Shown: positions 53,450-63,880, counted from the stretch's first letter. The stretch is DNA of 64,000 nucleotides from Candidatus Oscillochloris fontis (GCF_004138135.1 NZ_RYFD01000001.1:186001-250000), one strand, 5' to 3'. Program-made: numbers and translations. The notes: generated from the sequence alone by a model not told the origin.

Positions 53450-54550
53450 TCATATTGCGTGCTCATACACCGCCAGCGTCTGTTCGGCTGTGCGTTGCCA
53501 ACTAAACTGGGCGGCCCGCGCTAACCCGCGTCTGCGCAGATCCTCGCGCAAGGCGGACTGATCGAGCAGATCGGTTAGCCCCCGCGTCATCGCGCCCACA
53601 TCCCACGGGTTGACGAGCAGTGCCGCATTGCCGACGACTTCGGGCATGCTGCTGGTATTGCTACACAGTACGGGTGTCCCGCAGGCCAGCGCCTCTAGCG
53701 GTGGCAACCCGAAGCCTTCATAGGTAGAGACAAAGGCGAAGCATGTGGCGGCGCTGTAGAGTGCGGGCAGATCAGCGTCGGCGACGTTGGGTACACGCAG
53801 TATACGGGTGGCTTGCGCGGCCAGTAGCCGATCCAGTTCGGGGTGGTGGGGATCGTGATGACCGGCGAGGACGAGGGTGGATGCAGGATGATCCACGGCA
53901 GCCCAGGCACGCACGAGTCGCTCTAGGTTCTTGTGCGGTTTGTTGGAACCCAGGTAGAGCACATATTGATCGGGCAGGTTGTAGCGTCTGCGCACCTCCG
54001 CACACACCTCTGCTGGTTGTGGGCAGAAGCGTGATCCGGCGGCCAAGGGTGTCACCGCGATGCGCTCAGGGGCGATGCGGTAGTGTTGGTGCAGATCGTA
54101 TCGGGTGGCCTCAGAGATGCTGATCAGCATGGTCGAGTGCTGCACTGCTAAGCCCAATAGCACCCGGTAGAGCAGCCGCCCGCGCCAGGTGAGTTGGTGT
54201 GGGAAGTGTCGCCCCAGCAGATCATAGATGGTGGTGACACTGGGGCATATTTGGCCCAGGTAGGGGCGGACGAAGTAGGGGGCGTGGAAGAGATCGAGGC
54301 CCAACTGACGGATGCGCAGGGGCAGTTCGATCTGTTGGCGAGGCGAAAAGGGGCTGGAACGGAGCGCTACGAACGTCACCCCCGGCAAGGTTGTAAGGTG
54401 GTAGCGCATTGCCGGGGGCAGTGGATTGTAGAAGATCGCCAACTGGTGGCCGTGATCGAGGTGGCCCAAAGTGTGGATCAGGCTGGTGATATAGCGCCCA
54501 ATCCCAGGAAAATGATCCCCGATACAGCGGGCATCAATACCGATACGCAT
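53450..54550 (-). CDS. Glycosyltransferase family 4
   Basis: 366 residues, GT-B fold. MRIGIDARCIGDHFPGIGRY begins the N domain; ERIAVTPLAAGSRF, YVLYLGSNKPHKNLERLVRA and the C-terminal ESTYEGFGLPPLEALACGTP (here VSTYEGFGLPP), with NTSSMPEVVGNAALLVNP, identify GT4. Probably works in surface glycan assembly with the GT2 downstream on the same strand. Confidence 0.9.
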   Translation of the reverse strand: MRIGIDARCIGDHFPGIGRYITSLIHTLGHLDHGHQLAIFYNPLPPAMRYHLTTLPGVTFVALRSSPFSPRQQIELPLRIRQLGLDLFHAPYFVRPYLGQICPSVTTIYDLLGRHFPHQLTWRGRLLYRVLLGLAVQHSTMLISISEATRYDLHQHYRIAPERIAVTPLAAGSRFCPQPAEVCAEVRRRYNLPDQYVLYLGSNKPHKNLERLVRAWAAVDHPASTLVLAGHHDPHHPELDRLLAAQATRILRVPNVADADLPALYSAATCFAFVSTYEGFGLPPLEALACGTPVLCSNTSSMPEVVGNAALLVNPWDVGAMTRGLTDLLDQSALREDLRRRGLARAAQFSWQRTAEQTLAVYEHAI

Positions 54551-54558
54551 CGTAGCGG

Positions 54559-55221
54559 CTACTGATCAGGATTCTCGGCCTGCTGCACGATCTCGCTGGC
54601 GCGGGAAAACTCCGCACCATGGTCGGGGCTACTTAAAGAGTTATCTAGCTCGGCAATTGCCCGCAGCGCACTTTCACTGACCGCCGCGCCCCAGGTGGTG
54701 ACGCCGGTATCATTCTCGGCCACGTCACGCAGCGCCATCACCGCATCGGGAACATGCAGATCGATAATCGCCCGACACGCCTCATAGCGCACATCTGGTT
54801 CGGGGTGGCGCATGGCCGTGACGAGCGGGTGGTAGGCGCGTGGATCGCCGATCTTGCCGAGGGCCCGCGCCGCCCGCGCCGCCACATGGGCATCTCGGTC
54901 AGTCAGGCCGACGAGTAACTGGGTGAGCGCCCGTGCCTCCCCGACGACTCCGAGTACCCGGATGGCTTCGATACGCATGGCGATGTCATCACCTTCGACC
55001 ATATGCAGCAGCGAGGGCAGTGCTGGTGCGCCAATAACACCCAGTACCCAGGCGGCACGCTTGCGCAGTTCCTGTTCGGGCGAAGCAAGCAGATCGATCA
55101 GCGGATCTACTGCCAGTTCACCCAGTACTCCTAGTCCAAAGGCGGCCTGAATACGCCGGAACTCATCATCCGCACAGAGATCGTTGATCAGTCCGCTGAT
55201 TGCCTCTGGTACTTGGTTCAT
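54559..55221 (-). CDS. HEAT-repeat protein
   Basis: 220 residues made mainly of helical HEAT repeats: AVDPLIDLLASPEQELRKRA, AWVLGVIGAPALPSLLHMV, AIRVLGVVGEARALTQLL, ARALGKIGDPRAYHPLVTAM and EACRAIIDLHVPDAVMALRD. A scaffold or lyase-like role is typical; the function is not defined by sequence. Eight bases separate it from the GT4 gene, suggesting co-transcription. Confidence 0.85.
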   Translation of the reverse strand: MNQVPEAISGLINDLCADDEFRRIQAAFGLGVLGELAVDPLIDLLASPEQELRKRAAWVLGVIGAPALPSLLHMVEGDDIAMRIEAIRVLGVVGEARALTQLLVGLTDRDAHVAARAARALGKIGDPRAYHPLVTAMRHPEPDVRYEACRAIIDLHVPDAVMALRDVAENDTGVTTWGAAVSESALRAIAELDNSLSSPDHGAEFSRASEIVQQAENPDQ

Positions 55222-55249
55222 ATCATGCTCACTTGCTTAACATACGCGA

Positions 55250-55325
55250 GGTAGGGGTAAAGCATCGCCTACCATATTGATCTGGGGAACACGAATTCGT
55301 TTGGTGGGCGATGCTTCGCCTTTAC
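55250..55325. repeat. GAAGCATCGCC palindromic element, copy 3
   Basis: GTAGGGGTAAAGCATCGCC and GGGCGATGCTTCGCCTTTAC; both arms carry matching substitutions (GTAAAG/CTTTAC), so the hairpin is preserved. It abuts the stop of the reductase gene and lies 28 bases before the HEAT gene. Confidence 0.85.
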
Positions 55326-56207
55326 TTATTTCGTTATCGTATCAGTATGACTGATCCTGAGCGGCTGTGCAAGTACTTCGCGTACCCCGCGCAGGCGGGC
55401 CTGCAACAATGCCTGGGCACGTGCGATGTCGAGGGTGCAGTTACGTGGGCGGCGAACGGGCAGATCGGCACTCCGGCCAGATGGGATCTGATCGGGGTTA
55501 GCGCCTAGTGCCTGGGCCAACAGACACCCCAGTTCATAACGGCTCACCCGGTCGGCTCCGGCGATATTGAGTACCCCGGCATGTTCCGTATTGAGCAACT
55601 CGATTAGTGCGCTGGCTAGGTCATCCACGAAGATCGGGCAGCGATACTCATCACTAAAGAGGCGGTCGCTACTCTGACCCGCCGCGATCTCAAGTGTGAA
55701 GCGGGTCTGGCGATCAAGTGGCTGAAAACCATAGATGAGCGAGGTTCGCACGATGGTCGCCGCCGGATAGGCGCCACGCACCAGGGTTTCCGCCAGCGCC
55801 TTGGCTTCGCCATAGGCACTGATCGGGTTGGGCGGATCGTCTTCGGTGTAGGGGCCAGGCTGTTCGCCATCAAAAATGACATCACTCGACATGTGGATGA
55901 GGCGTGCGCTCAATGTGGCGGCCACCTCTGCGACAATGCCACTGCCATAGCCGGTGATTGCCAGTAGATCGGGTTCATACTGCACAAAGGCGGTATGGAT
56001 GATCGCCGTAGGTTGAAAGGCATCCAGGATCGCCCGCACCGCATCGGGGTCGCGCAGATCCATCCGTGCCCACGCCACCTGCGGGAAGGCACTCGGTGGC
56101 TGGTGTAGGTAACTCGCACCCACATGGGCACCACGTGGCACAAGCAGGCGCAGCAGCGCCGTGCCCAAATAACCCGTCCCGCCGGTTATGAAGATCCGCT
56201 CAGCCAT
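55326..56207 (-). CDS. NAD(P)-dependent epimerase/reductase (RmlD-like SDR)
   Basis: 293 residues. MAERIFITGGTGYLGTALLR carries the Rossmann glycine motif; HTAFVQYEPDLLAITGYG, HMSSDVIFDGEQPGPYTEDD and NPISAYGEAKALAE (YxxxK) match dTDP-4-dehydrorhamnose reductase and related extended SDRs. ATG 56207 follows the repeat; the open frame above it is repeat-derived. It may act on a sugar nucleotide for the neighbouring glycosyltransferases. Confidence 0.85.
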   Translation of the reverse strand: MAERIFITGGTGYLGTALLRLLVPRGAHVGASYLHQPPSAFPQVAWARMDLRDPDAVRAILDAFQPTAIIHTAFVQYEPDLLAITGYGSGIVAEVAATLSARLIHMSSDVIFDGEQPGPYTEDDPPNPISAYGEAKALAETLVRGAYPAATIVRTSLIYGFQPLDRQTRFTLEIAAGQSSDRLFSDEYRCPIFVDDLASALIELLNTEHAGVLNIAGADRVSRYELGCLLAQALGANPDQIPSGRSADLPVRRPRNCTLDIARAQALLQARLRGVREVLAQPLRISHTDTITK

Positions 56208-56218
56208 AACATCCCCAA

Positions 56219-56292
56219 GTAGGGGCGAAGCATCGCCCTTCAACAGATTTCGTGTTGTCCATGCCACATGCTGGGTAATGCTTCGCCCCTAC
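56219..56292. repeat. GAAGCATCGCC palindromic element, copy 4
   Basis: GTAGGGGCGAAGCATCGCCC and AATGCTTCGCCCCTAC; one arm end is substituted. Between the reductase start and the RNase III stop. Confidence 0.8.
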
Positions 56293-56310
56293 ATGACATA
56301 TCCATCAACG

Positions 56311-57054
56311 CTATTTGCTCACCGTTTCGGCAGGGGATTCGAGGCGATTCAGCGCCTCACGCGCAGCGGCCTGAGCGGCAGCCTGCTTACTCGTCCCAAC
56401 CCCAACCCCATAGCGCACCTCATCAATCACCACCTCCATGGTGAATTCACGCTGGTGATCGGGGCCAGAGACATCCACCATGCGGTAAGTTGGGGTACGA
56501 TTGAAGCGGGCCTGGGCCTGTTCTTGCAGCCGGGTACGGTAATCCATCTCATCGCTACCACTTAGCACGATCAGGATCTGGTGTTCAAAGAAGGGCGTAA
56601 TGAAAACCCGCACCGCATCAAGCCCCTGATCAAGATAGATCGCACCGAGCAGGGCTTCAAAGACATCGGCGAGCAGCGCCGGGCGATTGCGTGCGGTGGG
56701 GGTATCCTCCCCCCGGCTAATCTTAATATGCCGCCCCAGATCGAGGTTGCGTGCAAACCCGGCCAGCGTATTGGTCTTGACCAGTGCTGCCCGCAGGTAG
56801 GTCAACTCACCCTCGGTACGGTCGGGGAAGTTGGCATACAGCCATGCGGCGCTCAGGAAATTGAGCACCGCATCGCCGAGAAACTCCAGCCGCTCATTCG
56901 ATTCCTTGGGGCGATTGCGCTCTGGGTGTTCGTGAATGAACGAACGATGCACAAAGGCGCGGGTAAAGAGTTCTTCGTCGTTAAAGCGGATACCAAGTTG
57001 TTGCTGTAGTTCGTCCAAGGTTGCACATTGCCGTATAGTGTAGGGGCGAAGCAT
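56311..57054 (-). CDS. rnc: Ribonuclease III
   Basis: About 247 residues. RNase III domain with ESNERLEFLGDAVLNFLSAA (the ERLEFLGDAVL catalytic signature) and ADVFEALLGAIYLDQG, followed by a double-stranded RNA-binding domain (YRTRLQEQAQARFNRTPTYR to SKQAAAQAAAREALNRL). It processes rRNA and structured RNA. The start is unclear: an ATG at 57054 lies in the palindromic repeat, a TTG at 57018 begins the conserved part (LDELQQQLGIRF). Neither has a strong ribosome binding site. Confidence 0.95.
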   Translation of the reverse strand: MLRPYTIRQCATLDELQQQLGIRFNDEELFTRAFVHRSFIHEHPERNRPKESNERLEFLGDAVLNFLSAAWLYANFPDRTEGELTYLRAALVKTNTLAGFARNLDLGRHIKISRGEDTPTARNRPALLADVFEALLGAIYLDQGLDAVRVFITPFFEHQILIVLSGSDEMDYRTRLQEQAQARFNRTPTYRMVDVSGPDHQREFTMEVVIDEVRYGVGVGTSKQAAAQAAAREALNRLESPAETVSK

Positions 57055-57110
57055 CGCCCTCATAGAGCCAGAGAATGATGGTTTGCTTGGTAGCGATGCT
57101 TCGCCCTTAC
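57040..57110. repeat. GAAGCATCGCC palindromic element, copy 5
   Basis: GTAGGGGCGAAGCATCGCC and GCGATGCTTCGCCCTTAC. The left arm supplies a possible ATG start for rnc and the right arm includes the TAA stop of fabF, so the element touches both coding regions. Confidence 0.85.
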
Positions 57111-58339
57111 GGAATCTGACGGAAAATCAGCGAGACATTATGCCCACCAAAGCCAAATGAGTTGCTCATTGCGGCGCGGATCGTGGCCGGGCGGGGCGTA
57201 TTGGGCACGTAATCGAGATCGCAGGCGGGGTCGGGTTGCTGGAGGTTGATGGTGGCGGGCAACAGGCCATGCTGCATCGCCAAAATACAGACCAACGACT
57301 CCATCGCGCCTGCGGCACCGAGCAGGTGACCAAACTGCGACTTGCTCGAACTGACGGGCGGAGCCTGCTCGCGCCCGCCAAAGACCGTGCGAACCGCAGC
57401 GGACTCAACCGGGTCGCCAGCGGAGGTGGAGGTTGCGTGGGCGTTAATATAGTCAATCTCGTCGGGCTGCATAGTGGCGTGGCGCATGGCGAGGCGCAGC
57501 GCACGGGCAACGCCACCCTCATCCACGCTGGTGATATGCACCGCATCGGAGGAGGAGCCATAGCCCACCATCTCGGCGAGGATCGTCGCACCCCGGCTGA
57601 CGGCATACTCATAGTCTTCGAGGATCAGGATCGCGCCACCCTCACCCATCACAAAGCCATCGCGGCTCACATCGAAGGGCCGCGAGGCGGTTGCGGGGGA
57701 GTCGTTGCGGGTGGAGAGCGCCTTCATAGAGTTGAAGCCGGCGATCCCAATCGGGGTGATCGAGGCTTCGGCACCGCCCACGATCATCGCCTTGGCCCAC
57801 CCGCGCCGGATCGTCTCAGCCGCCTCACCAATCGCGTGGGCGGAACTGGCACATGCCGAGGTGGTGCAGAGGCTGGGGCCGCGTGCCCCACTGAGGATCG
57901 AGACATGCCCAGCGGCGAGGTTAGTGATCATGGCCGGGATGAGGAACGGGCTGACCCGCCCTGGCCCACGGGCACGCAGAATATCCAACTGCTCGCTCAG
58001 GGTGGCGATGCCACCGATGCCACTCGCCAAAAAGACACCGATCTCATCGCGGTTACTCGCATCAATCACCAAGCCTGACGAGCGCAACGCCTCTTGGGCA
58101 GCCGCAACCGCAAAATGGACAAAGCGGTCGGTGCGGCGAGCCTCCTTGCGATCCATATAGTTCGTCGGATCGAAGTTGCGCACCTCACCCGCAAACTGGG
58201 TATCGAAGCCAGCGCTGTCAAAGAGCGTGATCGGCCCAATGCCGTTACGAGCCTCGACGATGCCCTGCCAAAGCGTTGGCACATCGTGCCCTAGCGGGCT
58301 GATCGCGCCCATCCCCGTAACAACTACGCGCCGCTCCAT
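57107..58339 (-). CDS. fabF: Beta-ketoacyl-ACP synthase II
   Basis: 410 residues. RRVVVTGMGAISPLGHDVPT at the start; active-site Cys in LCTTSACASSAHAIGEAAET, His in INAHATSTSAGDPVE and His in SKSQFGHLLGAAGAMES, giving the Cys-His-His triad. It elongates fatty acids with malonyl-ACP. AGTAGGAGG precedes the ATG. A 78-codon ORF lies 15 bases upstream on the same strand. No acpP, fabD or fabG is adjacent. Confidence 0.95.
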   Translation of the reverse strand: MERRVVVTGMGAISPLGHDVPTLWQGIVEARNGIGPITLFDSAGFDTQFAGEVRNFDPTNYMDRKEARRTDRFVHFAVAAAQEALRSSGLVIDASNRDEIGVFLASGIGGIATLSEQLDILRARGPGRVSPFLIPAMITNLAAGHVSILSGARGPSLCTTSACASSAHAIGEAAETIRRGWAKAMIVGGAEASITPIGIAGFNSMKALSTRNDSPATASRPFDVSRDGFVMGEGGAILILEDYEYAVSRGATILAEMVGYGSSSDAVHITSVDEGGVARALRLAMRHATMQPDEIDYINAHATSTSAGDPVESAAVRTVFGGREQAPPVSSSKSQFGHLLGAAGAMESLVCILAMQHGLLPATINLQQPDPACDLDYVPNTPRPATIRAAMSNSFGFGGHNVSLIFRQIP

Positions 58340-58354
58340 ACCCTCTGCCTCCTA

Positions 58355-58591
58355 CTAAGATCTGGCGGTTGAATCGTCGGGCATTATACCATGAGGCGTT
58401 GTTGCGCCTTCATCCTTCGCATCCTGTTCCGGTATCTCCTGCCCAGCCTGAAAGATCTGCGCCCAGACGGCAGCCGCTCGCAGATGATCGGCCATGGAGG
58501 CACGCGGGCGCGTTGTTTGGGCCTGGGTCACACAACAGATGCGGCGCATGGTCGGTTTGGGGGGGGCAGGATCGTGGTTGGGGGTATCCAT
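58355..58591 (-). CDS. Small protein of unknown function upstream of fabF
   Basis: 78 residues, MDTPNHDPAPPKPTMRRICC onward, then MADHLRAAAVWAQIFQ and an acidic C terminus. Not recognised. A GAGG box lies before the ATG at 58591, and the stop is 15 bases before fabF, consistent with an operon. The frame is open to 58963 upstream, but that part is translated minisatellite and antisense comF. Confidence 0.5.
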   Translation of the reverse strand: MDTPNHDPAPPKPTMRRICCVTQAQTTRPRASMADHLRAAAVWAQIFQAGQEIPEQDAKDEGATTPHGIMPDDSTARS

Positions 58592-58640
58592 TATGGCCTC
58601 GCTTTCATTGTGGGGTATCTGGGGTGCATGATACCACGGG

Positions 58641-58677
58641 CCCGTAGTAGAGACGCAAGATATTGCGTCTCTACGGG
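58641..58677. repeat. GTAGAGACGCAAGAT palindrome
   Basis: CCCGTAG-TAGAGACGCAA-GATA-TTGCGTCTCTA-CGGG. The same core recurs at 63896-63924, so it is a dispersed hairpin element. Confidence 0.8.
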
Positions 58678-58683
58678 CCACCC

Positions 58684-58815
58684 GTGCGCCGTGCGCCGTG
58701 CGCCGTGCGCCGTGCGCCGTGCGCCGTGCGCCGTGCGCCGTGCGCCGTGCGCCGTGCCGTGCCGTGCCGTGCCGTGTCGTGCGCCGCGATGTGCGCCGCG
58801 ATGTGCGACGCGACA
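58684..58815. repeat. GTGCGCC minisatellite upstream of comF
   Basis: Ten perfect tandem GTGCGCC units (58684-58753), then four GTGCC units and a GTGTC, one more GTGCGCC, and two 12-base GCGATGTGCGCC-like units. It ends about 50 bases before comF. The ORFs that cross it are repetitive (RRAPCAV-type) and not believable genes. Confidence 0.95.
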
Positions 58816-58868
58816 CCCGCCCCAAACGGTATATCCCATGCACGATCCTACCACCATGGAGGTACCGC

Positions 58869-59525
58869 ATGACCTTCTCGTCGCTCATGGATGCCCTGCT
58901 CGGCTTCCTCTTCCCTGATCGCTGTGTGGGTTGTAGGCGTAGCGGGGCGCTCTTCTGCCCCACCTGCCGCGCCGCGCTGCGCCCCTACCCGCTTGATGAT
59001 CCCCCGCCGGGCTTGGATGCGATGCTCGTTCCTTGGCTCTACGAAGGGGCGTTGCGTCAGGCCATCCACCGCATGAAGTACCGCTCCCAACGCCGCATGG
59101 CCGCCCCGCTGGGTGATCTGCTCGCCGCGCAACTGCGCCACCACCCCCAGCCCGCCGATGCGATCATCCCCGTGCCGCTCCACACCACCCGGCTGGCTGA
59201 ACGCGGCTTCAACCAGAGCACTGAACTTGCCGCTCGGATTGCCCGCGCCACCGGCATCCCGCTCGTCTCCGGCCTGGAGCGCTGCCGCGATACTGGACAC
59301 CAAGCCCAATTGGGCCGCCGTGAACGCCAGCAGAATATCGCCGCCGCCTTTGTCTGGACCGTCTATGCCCCGCCACCTGCCCGTGTCCTGCTCGTGGATG
59401 ATGTGCTTACCACCGGCGCAACCCTGGTTGCCTGCGCCGATGCGCTGCGCGCCGTGGGAACCCAGGAGGTGCGGGCGGTCGCACTGGCACGTTCACTAGC
59501 CCCGGCACAGAAGATGATACAATGA
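58869..59525 (+). CDS. comF: ComF family protein (phosphoribosyltransferase-like)
   Basis: 218 residues. N-terminal zinc-ribbon-like DRCVGCRRSGALFCPTCRAA, middle IPVPLHTTRLAERGFNQSTE and the PRPP-binding loop VLLVDDVLTTGATLVACADA are the ComF/GntX pattern. Linked in some bacteria to DNA uptake; biochemical activity is unproven. GGAGGT precedes ATG 58869. The upstream open frame to 58698 is the minisatellite. Confidence 0.92.
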   Translation: MTFSSLMDALLGFLFPDRCVGCRRSGALFCPTCRAALRPYPLDDPPPGLDAMLVPWLYEGALRQAIHRMKYRSQRRMAAPLGDLLAAQLRHHPQPADAIIPVPLHTTRLAERGFNQSTELAARIARATGIPLVSGLERCRDTGHQAQLGRRERQQNIAAAFVWTVYAPPPARVLLVDDVLTTGATLVACADALRAVGTQEVRAVALARSLAPAQKMIQ

Positions 59526-59578
59526 TCATATCTACCAACAGGTACTGTTGAAGTATCCCCACATAATGAGGAGGGACA

Positions 59579-61255
<1,677 letters not shown>

Positions 61256-61392
61256 CGAAGGGGTAGGGGTTCTATCTCGAATGCCACGCTGAGCGCACGA
61301 GCCGAAGCCCTGAGCGTAGCGAAGGGGAAGCGTCCCGGACGGGATTCCTCGCTACGCTCGGAATGACAAACCATTTTTTCAACTCCTCGCCT
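61256..61392. repeat. GAGCGTAGCGAAGG repeat between convergent genes
   Basis: A 137-base spacer with GAGCGTAGCGAAGGGGAAGC and its partial complement TTCCTCGCTACGCTC. The arms can pair (GAGCGTAGCGA/TCGCTACGCTC), forming a likely shared terminator or REP-like hairpin near 61310-61360. Confidence 0.6.
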
Positions 61393-63012
61393 TTAGCCCC
61401 GCCCGATCACCCGCTGCACCAGCGCCCGCTCTTCGGCCCCGATCCCGCCCAGCAGCCAGAGCACCACGGCGTAGCTGGGTGGGGCGATCAGGATGGCGGT
61501 GAGGCTGCCCCAGGGCGCACCGAAGGGCAGGCGCAGACCAAGCATACATCCGCCCATCACCAGCGCGGCCAGCAGCGGACGCCAGGAGAGGTGCAGCAAG
61601 CGCGGGGCGACGCTCTCACCAATGAGCAGCGGGCGGAAGACGAGGTAGAGCACCGCTTCGGAGATGATGGTGATCACGGCGGCGGCGTAGAGTCCCCAGG
61701 TGGGTTGACCGAAGAAGAGTGTGGCCACGGGTATCGCCACCAGGTTCATGCTCAGGTTGGCCACTGCCCCGATCACAAAGGCGCGGGTGATCGCGGTTTG
61801 GCGGTTGAGCGCGATCAGGACGTACTGCAACAGGCCATTAACGAACGAGAGCGGCAGGAACCAGGCCAGAATCGCCAGCACATGCACCGAGGGTTGGTAG
61901 GCGTCGAAGTTGCGGCGTGCGAAGATCCAGACCAGATCGCTGGCGAGAACGGCCATACCCATCGCCAGCGGAAAGGCGATGATCAGCAGCAAGCCCAAGG
62001 TACGCCGCTGCGCATCGGCCATGGCGCTGCGTTCGCCCGCCGCACGCCGCGCCAGCAGTGGGAAGACCGCGAAGGTGACGGCGGGCGGCAGCACCAGCGC
62101 GATGTTGAGCAACTGGTAGGGTAGTGCATATTGTTGCACCAGCGTATCGGCGTTGCTGCCCCCAAAGCCCCGGATGATGAAGAGGTCGAAGCGGAAGAAG
62201 ATCGCGCTCAGCAGGTTGTTGAGCATAAGCGGGAAGGCGCTCGGCACCAGCGCCATGATCGGCTGACGGGCCAAGCTGAGGCTGGGCGCGAAGAAGTCCT
62301 TCTGTTGCAAGAAGAAGAAGACCACTGCGGTGAGGCTGCTCACCGCCACCGCCGACCATGCCAACCCCAAGACACCCCAGCCGAGCAGCAGGACGCTGAT
62401 CCGCGCCAGGAAACTGATCGCCGCCGTGACCACCTCGATCATGGCGGGCACCTCCATGCGTTCGGCGGCGTTGTAGAGCGCCGTCACCGCCCCGGAGTAG
62501 GCGCTGGGCACCAGGGTCAGAATAAGCACCCAGATCGCCTGCTGGCCACTCGGCGTGATCGGATCACCTAGACCGACGTGCGCAAGCAGCGCATAGGCCC
62601 CGATCACCACGAGCGAGATCGGGACCGCCCCGATCATCACCAGCAGCAGACGGAGGCTCAGTGTCGCCCCAAAGAGACGCGGGGCGGCTTGGGGGTCGCG
62701 GGCCACCTCGCGGGTGAGCAGGATTCCCAGGCCAAATTCACTAAACGTGCCCAGGTATTGCGCCACCAGTAGCGCGGCGAGGCTGTAGGTACCCACTTCG
62801 GCTGGCGCTAACGAACCGACCAACACAAACAGCACCACGGTATCCAGGCCACGCACGAGCAGGCGCAGCCCAAAGGTGATCGCGCTATTCTTGAAGATGC
62901 GGCGGGCGGCATTGCTGGGATCATCGCGGTAGAAACGCCGCCAGAGCAGTGCGCCGAGGCCAGTGGCAATCAGCACGGCGATCAGGATGACAATGACAAA
63001 TGGAAGTTGCAT
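61393..63012 (-). CDS. Lipopolysaccharide/oligosaccharide flippase (MOP family)
   Basis: 539 residues, about 14 hydrophobic helices. Family features: IFKNSAITFGLRLLVRGLDT near the first helix, SFPLMLNNLLSAIFF-type second repeat (VPSAFPLMLNNLLSAIFFRF), ALPYQLLNIALVLPPAVTFA and a conserved middle. It probably flips a lipid-linked sugar across the membrane. MQLPFVIV at 63012 is preferred to the upstream ATG at 63054. Convergent with the mutase gene. Confidence 0.88.
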   Translation of the reverse strand: MQLPFVIVILIAVLIATGLGALLWRRFYRDDPSNAARRIFKNSAITFGLRLLVRGLDTVVLFVLVGSLAPAEVGTYSLAALLVAQYLGTFSEFGLGILLTREVARDPQAAPRLFGATLSLRLLLVMIGAVPISLVVIGAYALLAHVGLGDPITPSGQQAIWVLILTLVPSAYSGAVTALYNAAERMEVPAMIEVVTAAISFLARISVLLLGWGVLGLAWSAVAVSSLTAVVFFFLQQKDFFAPSLSLARQPIMALVPSAFPLMLNNLLSAIFFRFDLFIIRGFGGSNADTLVQQYALPYQLLNIALVLPPAVTFAVFPLLARRAAGERSAMADAQRRTLGLLLIIAFPLAMGMAVLASDLVWIFARRNFDAYQPSVHVLAILAWFLPLSFVNGLLQYVLIALNRQTAITRAFVIGAVANLSMNLVAIPVATLFFGQPTWGLYAAAVITIISEAVLYLVFRPLLIGESVAPRLLHLSWRPLLAALVMGGCMLGLRLPFGAPWGSLTAILIAPPSYAVVLWLLGGIGAEERALVQRVIGRG

Positions 63013-63016
63013 AGGG

Positions 63017-63829
63017 CTAGGGTGTCGTCTCGATCCAGGCCCGCCGTCCATCACTGATCAGTTCGACGGTGCCATCATTCTTCTCGTGGTAGAGCGCCGG
63101 ACTATAGCGGCGGCGCTCAGTATAACTGAGGAGTACCGGTTCATCATCTGCGTAGCGGCTACTGAAGAGGATCGCCTGGGGGCGGAGGTGGGCGATCAGC
63201 GGCGTAGCCAACTCGCGCTGCCATGGGTAGATCAGCAGCGTTACCGGGGGCACCACCTGCGCGGCTGCGCTATCGCCAGTGGGGCCGCCGCTATGCACGA
63301 GCAGTTGCGTGGCTCCGTAGCGGATCAGCAGCACTGCACCACCCGCTTCACCGGGATTGAGTGCCAACACCTGCAAGGCGACCCCAGCCCCCAGATTGAG
63401 CCGTGTACCAGCCTGGAGCGCCCGTGCCGGCACGCGCAGATCGCGCACCAAGCGCCGCCACTCGCCACCCCGCCCCGAATCGGATAGATCGGTGGGGGCC
63501 AGCACCAGATCGGGGCGGTAGCGGGCCAGCGCCGCCACCTGACCGGGGAGATCGCTGGACTCAGGGTCGGTGAGGATCAACGCGGCCAGCCCGCGCTGCC
63601 AGAAGGGTAACAGACGCCCCAGTTCAGTCGCCAGCAACGTCGGGTCACTCCCTCCATCAATCAGCACCCAACGCCCACTGGGAGTCTGGATGAGCAACGC
63701 CTCACCGGGAGTATTGAGGGCATAGAGGTGCAAGCGACCATCGGGGCGTTGCGCCCAAGCCAGCGCGAGCAGAGTCGTGAAGAGCGCAGCGCCCCAGGTG
63801 AGCCAACGGCAGTAGGGTGGGTGTTCCAC
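63017..63829 (-). CDS. ComEC-like metallo-beta-lactamase-fold protein, metal motif lost
   Basis: 270 residues: a signal anchor (WLTWGAALFTTLLALAWA), then DGRLHLYALNTPGEALLIQT and WVLIDGGSDPTLLATELGRL, the pattern of the extracellular domain of ComEC/Rec2. The usual HxHxDH loop is replaced by LTDPESSDLPGQVAALARY, so the metal-binding histidines are absent. The stop overlaps nothing; the flippase starts four bases on. Activity as a hydrolase is doubtful, a scaffold role is possible. Confidence 0.75.
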   Translation of the reverse strand: MEHPPYCRWLTWGAALFTTLLALAWAQRPDGRLHLYALNTPGEALLIQTPSGRWVLIDGGSDPTLLATELGRLLPFWQRGLAALILTDPESSDLPGQVAALARYRPDLVLAPTDLSDSGRGGEWRRLVRDLRVPARALQAGTRLNLGAGVALQVLALNPGEAGGAVLLIRYGATQLLVHSGGPTGDSAAAQVVPPVTLLIYPWQRELATPLIAHLRPQAILFSSRYADDEPVLLSYTERRRYSPALYHEKNDGTVELISDGRRAWIETTP

Positions 63830-63833
63830 AAAT

Positions 63834-63875
63834 GGCCTCCCTCATTCGGTATATCTATACCGAATGAGGGAGGCC
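63834..63875. terminator. Perfect hairpin between RidA-like gene and ComEC-like gene
   Basis: Twenty-base arms GGCCTCCCTCATTCGGTATA and complement around TC. Starts five bases upstream of the ComEC-like ATG. Together with the next hairpin it probably ends the ridA transcript and shapes the leader of the next gene. Confidence 0.7.
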
Positions 63876-63880
63876 AGAGG

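Noticed and set aside
58698-58868. N-terminal extension of ComF and other Arg/Ala/Pro/Cys-rich ORFs across the minisatellite
   Set aside because: They are translations of GTGCGCC repeats. A strong ribosome binding site (GGAGGT) marks ATG 58869 as the comF start.
61363-62124. Plus-strand ORF of 253 codons opposite the flippase
   Set aside because: Gln/Glu/His-rich antisense reading of a membrane protein, without supporting signals.
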